The notes under the pieces are model-generated. The model saw only the letters and a list, made by a program, of their open reading frames with translations, searched no databases and was not told where the DNA came from. Positions 9,140-18,700 of a stretch of 64,000 bases of DNA are shown here, piece after piece; the first letter of the stretch is position 1, and every line of letters starts with the position of its first letter. Source of the stretch: Cafeteria roenbergensis (lineage: Eukaryota > Sar > Bigyra > Bicosoecida > Cafeteriaceae); assembly GCA_008330645.1 (NCBI GenBank), contig VLTN01000003.1, positions 372,001 to 436,000 on the forward strand. The letters are read 5' to 3'. The position numbers were made by a program, and so were the translations under genes.

Positions 9140-11530
9140 TCAGTCGCAGGCCGGGGCCGGCGGGGGAGCGGCCGCCGCCGGCTGGGCCGCCGGCGCTGCT
9201 GCGGCGGGGGCTGCGGGGGGCTCGTCTCCTGGGGGCGGCGCCCCCGACGCTGCAGGCGCCGCTTCCATGCGCGCCTTGCGAGCGCGCTCCATGACGACTT
9301 TCGCCTTTTGCCTGGCCCGCGGGGCGGCCGCGACTCGCTTGGCTGCCTTGCGCTTCGACGCCCTGCTGCGGTCCGGCTCGGCCCCCGCGACGCCCGAGGT
9401 CACCAGCACGGCGGCCCCCCGCAGCTCGTCCGCGTCGGCGCTCCGCTGCACCTTGGACTGCGCGTCCAGATAGAACATCATGTCTCGTGCCTGTGCCTCC
9501 ATCTCCGCCGCGCGGGCCTCCGCTCGCGCGACCGCCTCGCGCGAGGCCTCTCGCTGACGCTCCACCTGCGCCTTCCACTTGTGCTGGTCGGCGGTCAGCT
9601 GCGCGCACAGCTCTCGCAGGTACACGCTCTCCTTCTCGACCTCCTCCAGCCGGGCCGACGTGGCGGTGGTCAGCCGCGTGCGCAGCTGGTCGGCCGACGC
9701 CCTGGCCTCGGCCTCCTGCCTCGCAGCGCGCTCGGCCTCCAGCTCCGCAAGCAGCTGCGCTTCCCGCTCCGCGGCGGCCTCCTCCGCCTCGCGCCGGCGG
9801 CCCTCGAACCACTGCCGCTGCGCCTCCAGCTGGGAGGTCAGTAGGATGCCGTACTCCACCGCAAGCGCCTCCCGCTTCTCATCCAGCGCCCCGCGCACCG
9901 TGGAGTCCGTGTCCGGGGCCCTGTGCGGCCTGCTCATCCCCGGCTGCCGGGCGCCCGCGGCGCTGGCGCCCAAAGCCGCGGACTCGCCCGCGCCCGCCTC
10001 GTCCGCCGCGCCCGATGACTCCACGAGCTTTCCGTCTGTCGTGTTCTCCAGCAGCCTGTGGACGTAGCCGTCGCCCGCGTAGTCCCACACGCGCTGCGTC
10101 GCCAGCTCCACGGCGTACGTGTGCCCCGTCTCCTCAAAGTGCTCGAGCCCGTGGAGCGACTCGTAGCGCCCGCACCCCACATGGCCGCACACCAGACACA
10201 TCCAGAGCCCCGTCGCGCAGTCGCAGCGCTCGCAGCGCGTGGCCTCCTGCCCGTCCTCGCCGAGAAAGTGGCGGCACACGGGGCAGGACATGCCGGCCCA
10301 GGACCGGAGGCAGTCCGCGTGGAAGGAGTGGTTGCACAGCGTGGTCAGCAGCCCAGAGGCGGAGGAGTCTAGCCGGTCCAGGCACACGGGGCAGGAGGGA
10401 ATCTCGGTGCCGCCGCAGCCGGGGGACGGGGAAGCCGCGCTCCCGCCGCTGCCGCCGCCCTCCGAGCCCTCTGCGTCGTCCCCGTCCTCGCCGTCGGGCG
10501 CGTCGGAATCGGCGCCAGCGTCGGCTTCGCCGTCGGAATCGGCGCCAGCATCGGCGTCGGCTTCGGCGTCGGAATCGGCGCCAGCGTCGGCGTCGTCCGT
10601 TGCACCGCCCAGGCCGACTGCCCCGCAAACGGCGCCCGTCCCCTCTCGAGCCACCGGAGTGATGGTCATGCATGCCGACGCGAAACCCAGCTCAGATGCC
10701 CCGAAGGCCAAGTCGAGCCCGCCCCCCCCCTGCGCCAGCCCCTCCTCCTCGGCAGGCTGCCACGTGGGCGAGGAGGTTGGGAGGCGCCCGTCGTCACCGG
10801 CCTCGTCTCGGCTGCTCCCCTCCGCAGCCCCGCCTGTCCCGGCGGCTCCCGCCACCCAAACGCTGGGGCCCTCACTGGCAACGCTGTCGGCCGCAGCCCC
10901 AGCCGTTGCGTCCTCGGGGGCGCCTTCCCCCGCCGCGCCGCCGCCGCCGCCGCCGCCGCCGCTGCCGCTCGCCGCCGGGGGCTCGATGTGCACGCTCTTG
11001 ACGTACACAAGGGCGCAACGCTGCGTCTCGAAGGCGTTGAAGGCGCGGCCGTCGTGCTCGCGGAAGCAGGCATCGGCGTCCTCCTGCCGCCTAAACAGCA
11101 TCAGGACCATGTACCGACCAGGCTTGGAATCCCGCACCACCCTCATGTGCGCCAGGAGGGAGTGGAACGGCGAGATGAAGCTGCAAAACTCCGTCACGAG
11201 CAGACGGCCCGGCACTGCAATCGCGCACAGCATCGGGGACGGGCCAGCTGCCGCGCCGTCCTTGACAGCGCGGAGCTCCTTGAGTGCGGTTGACTGCCGG
11301 AAGACGCGCACCCGTCCCATTGTCGCAGAGTTTGCCGGAACGCCGACGCTGAACGAGCTTTCGACAACGGCCGACCGGCCGTCGGTGGCCGCCGAGCTGT
11401 CCCCGGCCTGCTCAGCGCTGTCCCCGCCGGTTTGATGCGCGACAGGAACACTGGGGGAGGAAGGGGTCGTCGGTGCAAGCTCGGAAGGGGCCGCCGTGGC
11501 CGACGCGATGCGAATGGAAAATGTTGACAT
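9140..11530 (-). CDS. BRAP: BRAP/IMP-like RING and ZnF-UBP E3 ubiquitin ligase
   Basis: A 796-residue, single-exon protein. The family ubiquitinates targets and, in animals, dampens Ras-MAPK signalling. Domain order matches BRAP: a BRAP2-type RRM-like domain near residues 50-175 (FSVGVPANSATMGRVRVFRQ, then MVLMLFRRQEDADACF); a RING near 370-410 with CPVCLDRL, CNHSFHADCL and CPVCR; a ZnF-UBP near 420-500 (RCERCDCATGLWMCLVCGHV); and a long C-terminal coiled coil (about 560-690, Glu/Ala/Arg-rich). Before the RING sits an acidic repeat of Asp-Ala-Gly-Ala-Asp-Ser type units. The Met at 11530 (MSTFSIRIAS) is the best start; it leaves 235 bp to the divergent SAS6L gene. Pathway targets cannot be inferred here. 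Confidence 0.9.
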   Translation of the reverse strand: MSTFSIRIASATAAPSELAPTTPSSPSVPVAHQTGGDSAEQAGDSSAATDGRSAVVESSFSVGVPANSATMGRVRVFRQSTALKELRAVKDGAAAGPSPMLCAIAVPGRLLVTEFCSFISPFHSLLAHMRVVRDSKPGRYMVLMLFRRQEDADACFREHDGRAFNAFETQRCALVYVKSVHIEPPAASGSGGGGGGGGAAGEGAPEDATAGAAADSVASEGPSVWVAGAAGTGGAAEGSSRDEAGDDGRLPTSSPTWQPAEEEGLAQGGGGLDLAFGASELGFASACMTITPVAREGTGAVCGAVGLGGATDDADAGADSDAEADADAGADSDGEADAGADSDAPDGEDGDDAEGSEGGGSGGSAASPSPGCGGTEIPSCPVCLDRLDSSASGLLTTLCNHSFHADCLRSWAGMSCPVCRHFLGEDGQEATRCERCDCATGLWMCLVCGHVGCGRYESLHGLEHFEETGHTYAVELATQRVWDYAGDGYVHRLLENTTDGKLVESSGAADEAGAGESAALGASAAGARQPGMSRPHRAPDTDSTVRGALDEKREALAVEYGILLTSQLEAQRQWFEGRRREAEEAAAEREAQLLAELEAERAARQEAEARASADQLRTRLTTATSARLEEVEKESVYLRELCAQLTADQHKWKAQVERQREASREAVARAEARAAEMEAQARDMMFYLDAQSKVQRSADADELRGAAVLVTSGVAGAEPDRSRASKRKAAKRVAAAPRARQKAKVVMERARKARMEAAPAASGAPPPGDEPPAAPAAAAPAAQPAAAAPPPAPACD

Positions 11531-11765
11531 GCTGCCAAGCGCAATTGCAGCCGAAGGTGATCGGAGGTCGTGCGTATCCGGCCCCCGGCCACAGGCACGC
11601 GCGCCCCACGGACCGCGACGCAACGCCTGCCCTTGTGCGCTTCCTGCCCGCCGCTCGAGTGGGGGCGAACGCGCCCGCCTGCAACCTCCGCCGGCCGGCA
11701 GAGCTCCCTGGTTTGCTTTTTGCGCCGAGCGTGCGCACTGCTGGCGCGCAGCAGCAGCAGCAGCA
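11531..11765. promoter_or_regulatory. Divergent promoter region BRAP/SAS6L
   Basis: 235 bp between opposed start codons. Ends with a CAG repeat just before the SAS6L ATG (11749..11766). Confidence 0.6.
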
Positions 11766-12704
11766 ATGGCAGCGTCCGCGGCCGCATCTGGCTACGACGG
11801 GGCCGCCAGCCTCGCCTCGCTCGACCCCAGCCTGCGAGAGGACTTCCGGCCGGTGTTCGATCGCGAGGTGCCCATCGAGCGGCGCCTGCAGACCGACGAC
11901 AGCACCGTCGAGGAGATGGGCACGCTCGAGGCGCTGCATGTCAAGGTGCTCGTGCAAGGGGACGAGGCGTCTCCCTCGGCCGTGAGGATGGAGCTTACCA
12001 GGTGAGCCAGGTCTGCCCCTGGTCGATGCGAGGCTCGGCGAGACGCCCGCGAGGCGCGCGCGCGCGCGCTTGCCGCAGCCGTTGCCGTCCGTGCGCGACC
12101 GCTCTCTAGCCTGCTGCCCCGGGCGCTGAGGCCGCGCCTCTCCCACCGCCCCGCGCAGCGAGACGGACTTGTTCTTCCATCATACGCACACGGTCACGGC
12201 GGGCGACTTCCCTGCCATCTTGGAGGAGCAGAAACTGTGAGGCCTGCCGCGTGCGGATTGCCGTCGCGCCCCGCCTGCGTCGCCGCCTGCTGGCAAGCTG
12301 CGATGCTCCCTGCGCGTGCGTGTGGCGTCGCGACTCGCAGGATGATCGACTTTTCCGAGTACGCCAACGTGCTTTGCCGCGTCCTCAACCAGACGATCAA
12401 GGACCCGCACACGTATCTGGCCGTGTTTGTCATGCACCGCGAGGGCCACGCCCGCATGGACATCATCGAGAACGTTGCCTTCCGCTTCATCGAGCTCATC
12501 TCCTGCGACTTTGCGCGCACCAGCGAGGATGTGACGCGCCAGCACATCGCCTACAGGTACAACTCCCTCAAGAGCCGCTTGGCAATGATGCAGGCGCGCC
12601 TGCAGGACGTGCAGAAGTTGGTGCAGGCGAAGAACCCGTCGCTGCTCGTGCAGATCCAGAAGCAGACGGGCACAAGCAGCCTGGGAGCGTCCGGGCGGTT
12701 CTGA
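11766..12704 (+). CDS. SAS6L: SAS6-like protein (SAS6L), basal body/axoneme base
   Basis: Exons 11766..12001, 12159..12236 and 12341..12704 join in phase 2 at both introns (157 and 104 bp) to give 225 residues. The product is the N-terminal globular domain of SAS-6, the cartwheel protein that sets centriole ninefold symmetry. Matching blocks are SETDLFFHHTHTVTAGDFP (human DDTDPFFLYNLVISEEDF), EEQKLMIDFSEYANVLCRVL (QQGLLVDFLAF), then FVMHREGHARMDIIENVAFR and FRFIELISCDFARTSEDVTR. Only a short helix follows (SLKSRLAMMQARLQDVQKL); the long SAS-6 coiled coil is missing. That is the hallmark of the paralogue SAS6L, described at the base of flagella and the apicomplexan conoid. A truncated true SAS-6 is the alternative. 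Confidence 0.8.
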
Positions 12705-13049
12705 GCGTCCGGCAAGGCGCTTCGGCCAGCGCGCCAAGCTGGCCTCCCGTTGATTCGCACCGCCCCAACTCGGGCAGCGCCGTCCTCCCCCGCTCCCCCA
12801 GGAAACGGCCGCGCCGCGCCTGCTCTTGCAGCGTGCCGGGCTGCTTTCGCCGCTCGCTTCGTCGCGCCAGTGTGTGTTCTTGCTCTTCATCTTGCTCTGC
12901 GTGCAACCTCCGTTGTCAAGCGCCTCGCGAGCTGGCCCCCCATACCCGCGCGAGTGGCACAACCGCGCGTGCTGGCCAGCAGCGCTGCAGACGTGCACGT
13001 ACGCGCCGTACGCACGCAGCCCACGCGCGCACGATGGCTGCCGGACCGC
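12705..13049. other. Convergent intergenic region SAS6L/GBP
   Basis: 3' ends of SAS6L (plus) and the GBP-like gene (minus). TGTGTGTTC occurs near 12870 on the plus strand. No gene or repeat array seen. Confidence 0.5.
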
Positions 13050-15296
13050 TCACATCACTGCGCAGCAGCCGCCTGCCTGCTGCCCGGAGCTGATTGCCTC
13101 GGCGTCTGAGGGCGCCCCGAAGCGAGGCGCTCCCGGCCTCTGCAGGGGCGGCTTGGCCAGCGCATCGGGTCCCCCGCTTGCGGCCTTGCCGCTGGGAGAC
13201 AGCGCGTCGTGGCCAGGCCGCGCTGCCGCCGGCCCAGCGCCAGGGCCCGCGCCGGCTCTCTCCGCAGCCGGCCTGCTCTCTGCGGCGCGCAGTGCGGTCT
13301 CCGCGGCCTCACGGGCGGCGTTTGCCTCGTCGGCGGCAGCGGCTGCCGCTTGCCTGCGCGCGCGCTCCTGGAAAACGGCCTTTTCGGCCGCTGCGGCCCG
13401 CGCCTCCGCGTCCTCTGCCGCGTCGCGCGCCGCCGCCGTCTCGCGCCTTGCTGCCGTCGCTCCCGCGGCGCGCGCCTCAGCCTCTGCCTTGGCCGTCACC
13501 GCTGCGGCCTGGGCCTTGTCCCGCGCCGCCTCCGCCTCCTCCCTCGCAGCGCGCACCGCAACCACCTCCTCCTCTGCGCGGCGGGCAGCCGCCTGCCCTG
13601 CCTCCGCTTGCCGCCGGAGCTCCGCCCGCTCCGCCTCCGCGATGCTCTCCCGGGTTGACGCGGCCACGGCCGCCGCCTCCACGGCCAGCCCGCGCCAAAA
13701 CGCAGCAGCCTCTGCCCATACCACGGCGGCTGGGCCTCGGGACCGCTCCGCGTACGCCGCTGCGAAAGCGTCGCTCTCCGCCCTGCCCAGCGGCGGCGGC
13801 AGAGCGGCCGCCGGCGCCGCGCCCCCCTCGCCTCGCCGCCCCCCGGCCGCCGCCTCCTCCGCCGCGTCTCGCATCGCACGCAGCACAGGGTCCACGTGGT
13901 CGCGTCGCAGCGACGAGAGGAGGGCCCGGCAGTGCGAGCCCGCCGCCTCCGCGTTGGCCTCCCGGAGGCGGCTTGCGGCCTTGCCCACTTCGCCCTTGAG
14001 CTCTGCCAGCGGGGCCTCCGCCGCGTCTTTGCCGCCCACGGCGCGGGCCTCGAACGCTGCCTTGGCGCTGGCCAGCAGGCCCTCGCACGCGCTCTGCTCG
14101 CGCTCGTCCGAGAGGGGTACGGTGGCCAGCGCGGCGTCGAGGGCCCGGCGGAGGGCGGCTCTGCCGTCGTCGAGCGCGCGGCGGCACTCCTCCTGCGTGA
14201 CGGCGCCCCACGCGCTGCCCACCGACGGCACCCCGCCGTCGTTGACCGCAGCAACGTACGACCTCGCGAGGCCTCCGAGCATGCGGCCTGTGACGCGCGT
14301 GCCGTGAAGCGTCTTGGCCGCCATGATGGGCCCTGAGAGCAGCTTGCGCACCAGCTCGTCGTGGCCCTCCAGAAACCCGCGGCGCAGCTCGTCGTCGCCG
14401 AGCTCGGGGAGCCGCTGGAGATCGTCCTCGTCCTCCACCGGCAGCATCAGTGCGTGGCAGTCCCGGCGGCGGAAGAAGGTGGTGATTGCACGGCGCACCC
14501 GGTTGCGCCGCAGAGAGTCGCCGTCCAGGGCCCCGTCGTCGGCCAGGCGCTGCTCCATGTAGTCGCGGGGGGTGAGCTCCTGTCCGTCCGAGTCGACGAG
14601 CAGCAGGTGAAAGTCCCGGAGCACCCAGACGAAGGACGGAAACAGGCTGGCGAGGTCGTCAGCGCTCGACGCTGCGCCCTCGCCGGGGTTGCCGCCGCTG
14701 GCGGCGGGTCCGGCGGCGCCGTCGGAGCTCGTTTGGATGTGCCTGCTCATGTTGGCAACGAAGGACAAGGAAGCGATTGCGTCGTTGTTCACGACGCCGC
14801 TCGAGTTGTACACCAGCACCGCAGAGAGCAGCGTCGCCAGTGCGAACACGCGGGCATCGTACGACTCCTCCCTATCTGTCGAGCCAAACCCCTCGGTGTC
14901 CAGCACAAGCACCGCCACGTCGGTGCCGTCGGGCAGCTTGGCCATCACCGGCTCGCTGTACATCCAGATTCCCTGCGTGCAGCTCTCCACAGTGCTCCCG
15001 ACGGTGAATGACCCCGGCGCCGGCGCCCTCTCCGGCGCCGCCGCCCCTTCCCCAGCCAGCTCAGCGGCTATGGCCGGCGCGCGGCGCAAGAACGAGTTCA
15101 TAAGATAGCTCTTCCCCGTCCGCGCCTTGCCGCACACCGCGATGGGCACAACGGGGACCGTGATGGCGTCAAGAACGGACATGGCCTCGTCGCCGATGCG
15201 GAACCCGTCGCCGTCCTTCTGGGGCATGATGAACGGGAGCGGGCGACCGCCCGGCGCAGAGGCGGACGCCATCGCGCGATCGGCCTCGCTGCTCAA
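13050..15296 (-). CDS. Guanylate-binding protein-like large GTPase with CaaX box
   Basis: A 748-residue, single-exon dynamin-superfamily GTPase of the GBP type. The G1 P-loop GKARTGKS is at residues 56-63, the G3 motif DTEGFG at 133-138 (human GBP1 DTEGLG), and the GBP-specific G4 VWVLRD at 223-228. An Ala/Arg/Glu-rich helical region with strong coiled-coil character fills about 400-715. The C-terminus is CCAVM; the last four, C-A-V-M, form a CaaX prenylation site as in human GBP1, 2 and 5, so the protein is probably membrane-attached. Vertebrate GBPs polymerise on membranes in cell-autonomous defence; in protists and plants roles are less defined. The first Met of the frame is used; a Met eight codons later is possible. 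Confidence 0.88.
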   Translation of the reverse strand: MSSEADRAMASASAPGGRPLPFIMPQKDGDGFRIGDEAMSVLDAITVPVVPIAVCGKARTGKSYLMNSFLRRAPAIAAELAGEGAAAPERAPAPGSFTVGSTVESCTQGIWMYSEPVMAKLPDGTDVAVLVLDTEGFGSTDREESYDARVFALATLLSAVLVYNSSGVVNNDAIASLSFVANMSRHIQTSSDGAAGPAASGGNPGEGAASSADDLASLFPSFVWVLRDFHLLLVDSDGQELTPRDYMEQRLADDGALDGDSLRRNRVRRAITTFFRRRDCHALMLPVEDEDDLQRLPELGDDELRRGFLEGHDELVRKLLSGPIMAAKTLHGTRVTGRMLGGLARSYVAAVNDGGVPSVGSAWGAVTQEECRRALDDGRAALRRALDAALATVPLSDEREQSACEGLLASAKAAFEARAVGGKDAAEAPLAELKGEVGKAASRLREANAEAAGSHCRALLSSLRRDHVDPVLRAMRDAAEEAAAGGRRGEGGAAPAAALPPPLGRAESDAFAAAYAERSRGPAAVVWAEAAAFWRGLAVEAAAVAASTRESIAEAERAELRRQAEAGQAAARRAEEEVVAVRAAREEAEAARDKAQAAAVTAKAEAEARAAGATAARRETAAARDAAEDAEARAAAAEKAVFQERARRQAAAAAADEANAAREAAETALRAAESRPAAERAGAGPGAGPAAARPGHDALSPSGKAASGGPDALAKPPLQRPGAPRFGAPSDAEAISSGQQAGGCCAVM

Positions 15297-15764
15297 GGCA
15301 GGTCAGAGAGCGCCCGAGTCCCGGCTCTCCTGGCTGCGCGCGCCAGCCGACTGCAGTCCCGCAGGGTGCAGCTGGGGTGGGGGGGGAGAGAGGTGTCCAA
15401 GCGCGCTTGTGAGCGTCGGGGCCAGGCTCCGCGACCGACGACAACTTTTCTGAGGGCGTTGTTGCTGCTCTGCAGGGGTTTCTGCAACCGCCGGCCGGAC
15501 CGCGCGCGCTGCTGGCCCTCCGTGGCCGAAGCCGGTCGGGGCGACTCGCAGGTGGGCGCGGACCCGGCTTTTGCCAGAGTCGGGCGGAGTGGAGCAACCG
15601 GTGTGCAGCGCCACAAGGAACTCGGCCGAGCACGCGCTCTTGCCCGACCCACGCGCGCGCCAGACTCTGACAAGCACGCATCCACCAACGCAAAATGACA
15701 CAAGCACTGAACGGGGACCCAAACGCATTTGCCTTGCTTCTTCTCAGGACGCCGCGCCGCGCGA
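15297..15764. other. Intergenic, tandem minus-strand genes
   Basis: Between the ferlin stop and the GBP-like start. No repeat or RNA gene seen. Confidence 0.5.
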
Positions 15765-18700
15765 CTACGCACTACCCGTAGCCGAGAATGCAGCAATCGC
15801 AGCGATGACCGCGACGGCGGCGATCGCGATGAGCCACCAGTAGCGCCGCCACCAGGGCAGCTGGTCTGGGATGACCGGGTTCCTGAGGTAGGGGTCCCGA
15901 TTCGGCTCCTCGCGGCCCAGGCCGACTGGCGTGATCTCTGCGTCCTGCCATGGCACCATGGTGGCCTCGATCACAAGCTTGCCGTTCGCGCCGTACGGGC
16001 CAGGCACACCCTTGAGCGGAACCTCGCACTTCTCCACGGCCTTGGTGGTGAGCGCCTCGGCCGCCTCCCTGATGAGTGGGCCCAGCTCCAGCACGGTCTC
16101 GCTGAGAACGCGCTCGGGCATGTAAAAGGGGCGCTCCTCGTACGCGCGCAGCCGCAGCCTCGGAGCCACCATGAATGGCTCGGCCGCCGACACCGGAGCC
16201 GAGAGCGAGAACTTCATCCGCCAGTTGAGCTCCAGAATGCTCTTGTCGTCGCCGACGCCGACCATGCCCGGATGCGTCTCCGTCTGCTGCGCGACCTCGA
16301 ACGCGTCCGCCGGCATCCAGTCCCACACCGACTCCTCGACCTCCTCCGCAGCCGGCTGCAGGACCTCGCCAGTGACGTACACCGGGACGCGCTGAGAGCG
16401 GCCGCGCTGACGGATGGACCAGACGACGACGCGAAGCTCGAACTTCTGGTGGCCGTCCGACAGCGCCTGGATGAGCGGGTGGGCGCGGATCATCTCCCCC
16501 CAGGGCGTGAGGGACACGGCCATCGTAATGGAGCCGCGGCTCAGCGGGGCCGCCACGCCCGAGGACACGGCCTGCTTGGCGCGCGCGTGCGGGCCGAGCA
16601 CGATGGAGGTGGCGTCGGTGGACGCGCCGTCCCTGGGAAGGAAGTCGGTGCCCTTGCCCACCGCCGAGACGTCGGCGGCCTTGTCGGCGAGGAGCTCTGC
16701 CCTGCGGATCATGGCGTCCTCCTCGTTGGTGAACATGGCGTCGCGGGCCGCGCCGGGCGGGAGAAGCTGCCTCGTCTCCATGGGGGCGTGGCGAGAAGCC
16801 AGCATCTGGCGCCAGGGGAGGCAGCGCCAGCGGCGCTCCAAGTCGATGTGGGTGGAGCCCAGCACGACGCCGCGCTCCACGCCGGTGGCAATGCCGCCAG
16901 CGGCCGGGCGCATCACGTCCACGACGAGCTCGCAGCGGCCCGGGATCCAGGCCTCCAAGGAGAGCGCTACGCCAAAGCTGGGGTTCGCCGTCAGGCGCAG
17001 CGAGCCGGCGCCACCCACGCTCTGGTAGGCAATGAAGTGGCCGTCGCGCTCCCCGCGGCCCGGCCCCAGGATCCGGGCTCTGATGTAGGGCCGCGTGGAG
17101 CTCCCGTTCTCGGCCGTGATGCCGTCGCCTCGCTGCACGAGAACTTGCACGTGGACGTGCTGGTACGCCGCTGTGGCGTGCAGAGCCATGGGCGGAACCA
17201 TGACGGAGCGCACGAGCGCCAGGGGGTCCACGGGGGCCATGCAGTCGAACGGAGGGGGCTTGAACTGAGGGAGGGGCTTGGTGATGGAGAGAGGCCGCGT
17301 GCCGCCCGCCTGCACCGCGGAGAGGAGCCACGGGGCGCGCGCGAGCAGCTTCCCGACCCGGGCCTCGTTGCCCGGCAGCCAGATGTCGAGCGGGTGGGAG
17401 GCGTCGTACGCGTCGGGGAGCGCGCGGGCCTTGGCCGAGGCGCTGCCCACGACCTGAAGCTCCTTGGCCGCGGCGGACAGCGGCTCGACCGGCCCGGTTG
17501 GGCTCCGAACGACGAGCGTGTTCTTCGACAGGTTTTCGATGGCCGCGTCCACGCACTGGGTCACCCACACGGCCATGCTCCTGGCCCGAGCGGTGGCGGT
17601 GCTGCCCGACGCGTCGACCGGAGGGAACGCCTCCATAGCCTGCTTCGCACCGACGCTGGCCGCGAGCCGCCCTAGCACGTTGCGGGCGCGCCGAGCGCAG
17701 TCGGCAGCGTCGCGCTCAGCGAGCTCCAGGTCGATGCCTGCACGCTCCTCGGTCGCAAGGGCCGCGTCGAGCACGAGGCCGGCCCTGTGTTTGGCGTCTG
17801 CGCTCCGCTTGCGCGCGAGGACCTCCGCCTTGCGGGCTCTCATGGCGGCTTGCGAGGCGCGCTTGGCGCGGTCCTGCAGCCGCTCAACGACCAGAACGTG
17901 GCCGACGGAGTCCTCCGCGAGCTCGATGGCGGCGCGGACCATGGCCTCGGCGCGCTGGAACTGCTCCCCGCGCCGGACCAAGGCGGCAAAGTGGCTCTTC
18001 GACTCCGCGGCCGCGGCGCCGACGGCCAGCTCGAGGCCGTACTTTGCAGGGATGGTGTTGCCGTCGTCGGTGGAGAGCGTCATTGCAGAGCCGGCCGACG
18101 TGGACCCAGCGAGCTGCTGCTGCTCCACTTCGGCGCTGGTCCGGTGGGCGCCCTGCAGCGCAGTAGCTGCAAGCGACACGGTGCGGCGCACGTGGGCGTC
18201 CACAGCGTCGAGCATCGCCGCGACAACCGGCGCCGAGTCGAGGTCGTACAGGGTGTCCTCCAGCACGTCAAGGGGGCGCTGCAGGTCCGAGGAGGGAGAG
18301 AGCATAAGGCGGGAGTGAAACTCTCCCATCGTGGCCCAGCGCATCGAGACGTTGGGATCAAGCTCGCCCTCGCTCGAAAACGGCGCCACGATGATCCCGC
18401 CGGCGCCAGTCGCCGCGGTGGAGGCCCGGAACTCTTCCGACGTCACCATTTCTGGATCGCCGCCCTCCTCCGCAAGCCGGTCGTCGCGCGCCGCGGCTGC
18501 GGCGGACTTGCCGTCCCGTCCGGCCGTCTTGCGCGCCTTGATGCGCGCTCGCAGCGACGAGACGCGGTCCTGCAAGAGAGCCGCGGAGGCGGCGTTGTAG
18601 CTGAGGATGCTCGCTGGAGCAAGCATCGCGGAGCCGCGCACGAGCTGGTCGGCAATGGCCCACACGGAAGGCACCGAGGGCATCCACAGGCGCATCACCG

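Noticed and set aside
15729-17675. Long plus-strand frames opposite the ferlin exon, also at 17787..19472 and 24366..27629
   Set aside because: Mirror frames of a GC-biased coding exon with no recognisable domains; rich in Arg, His and Gly as expected from the antisense of codon-biased genes.
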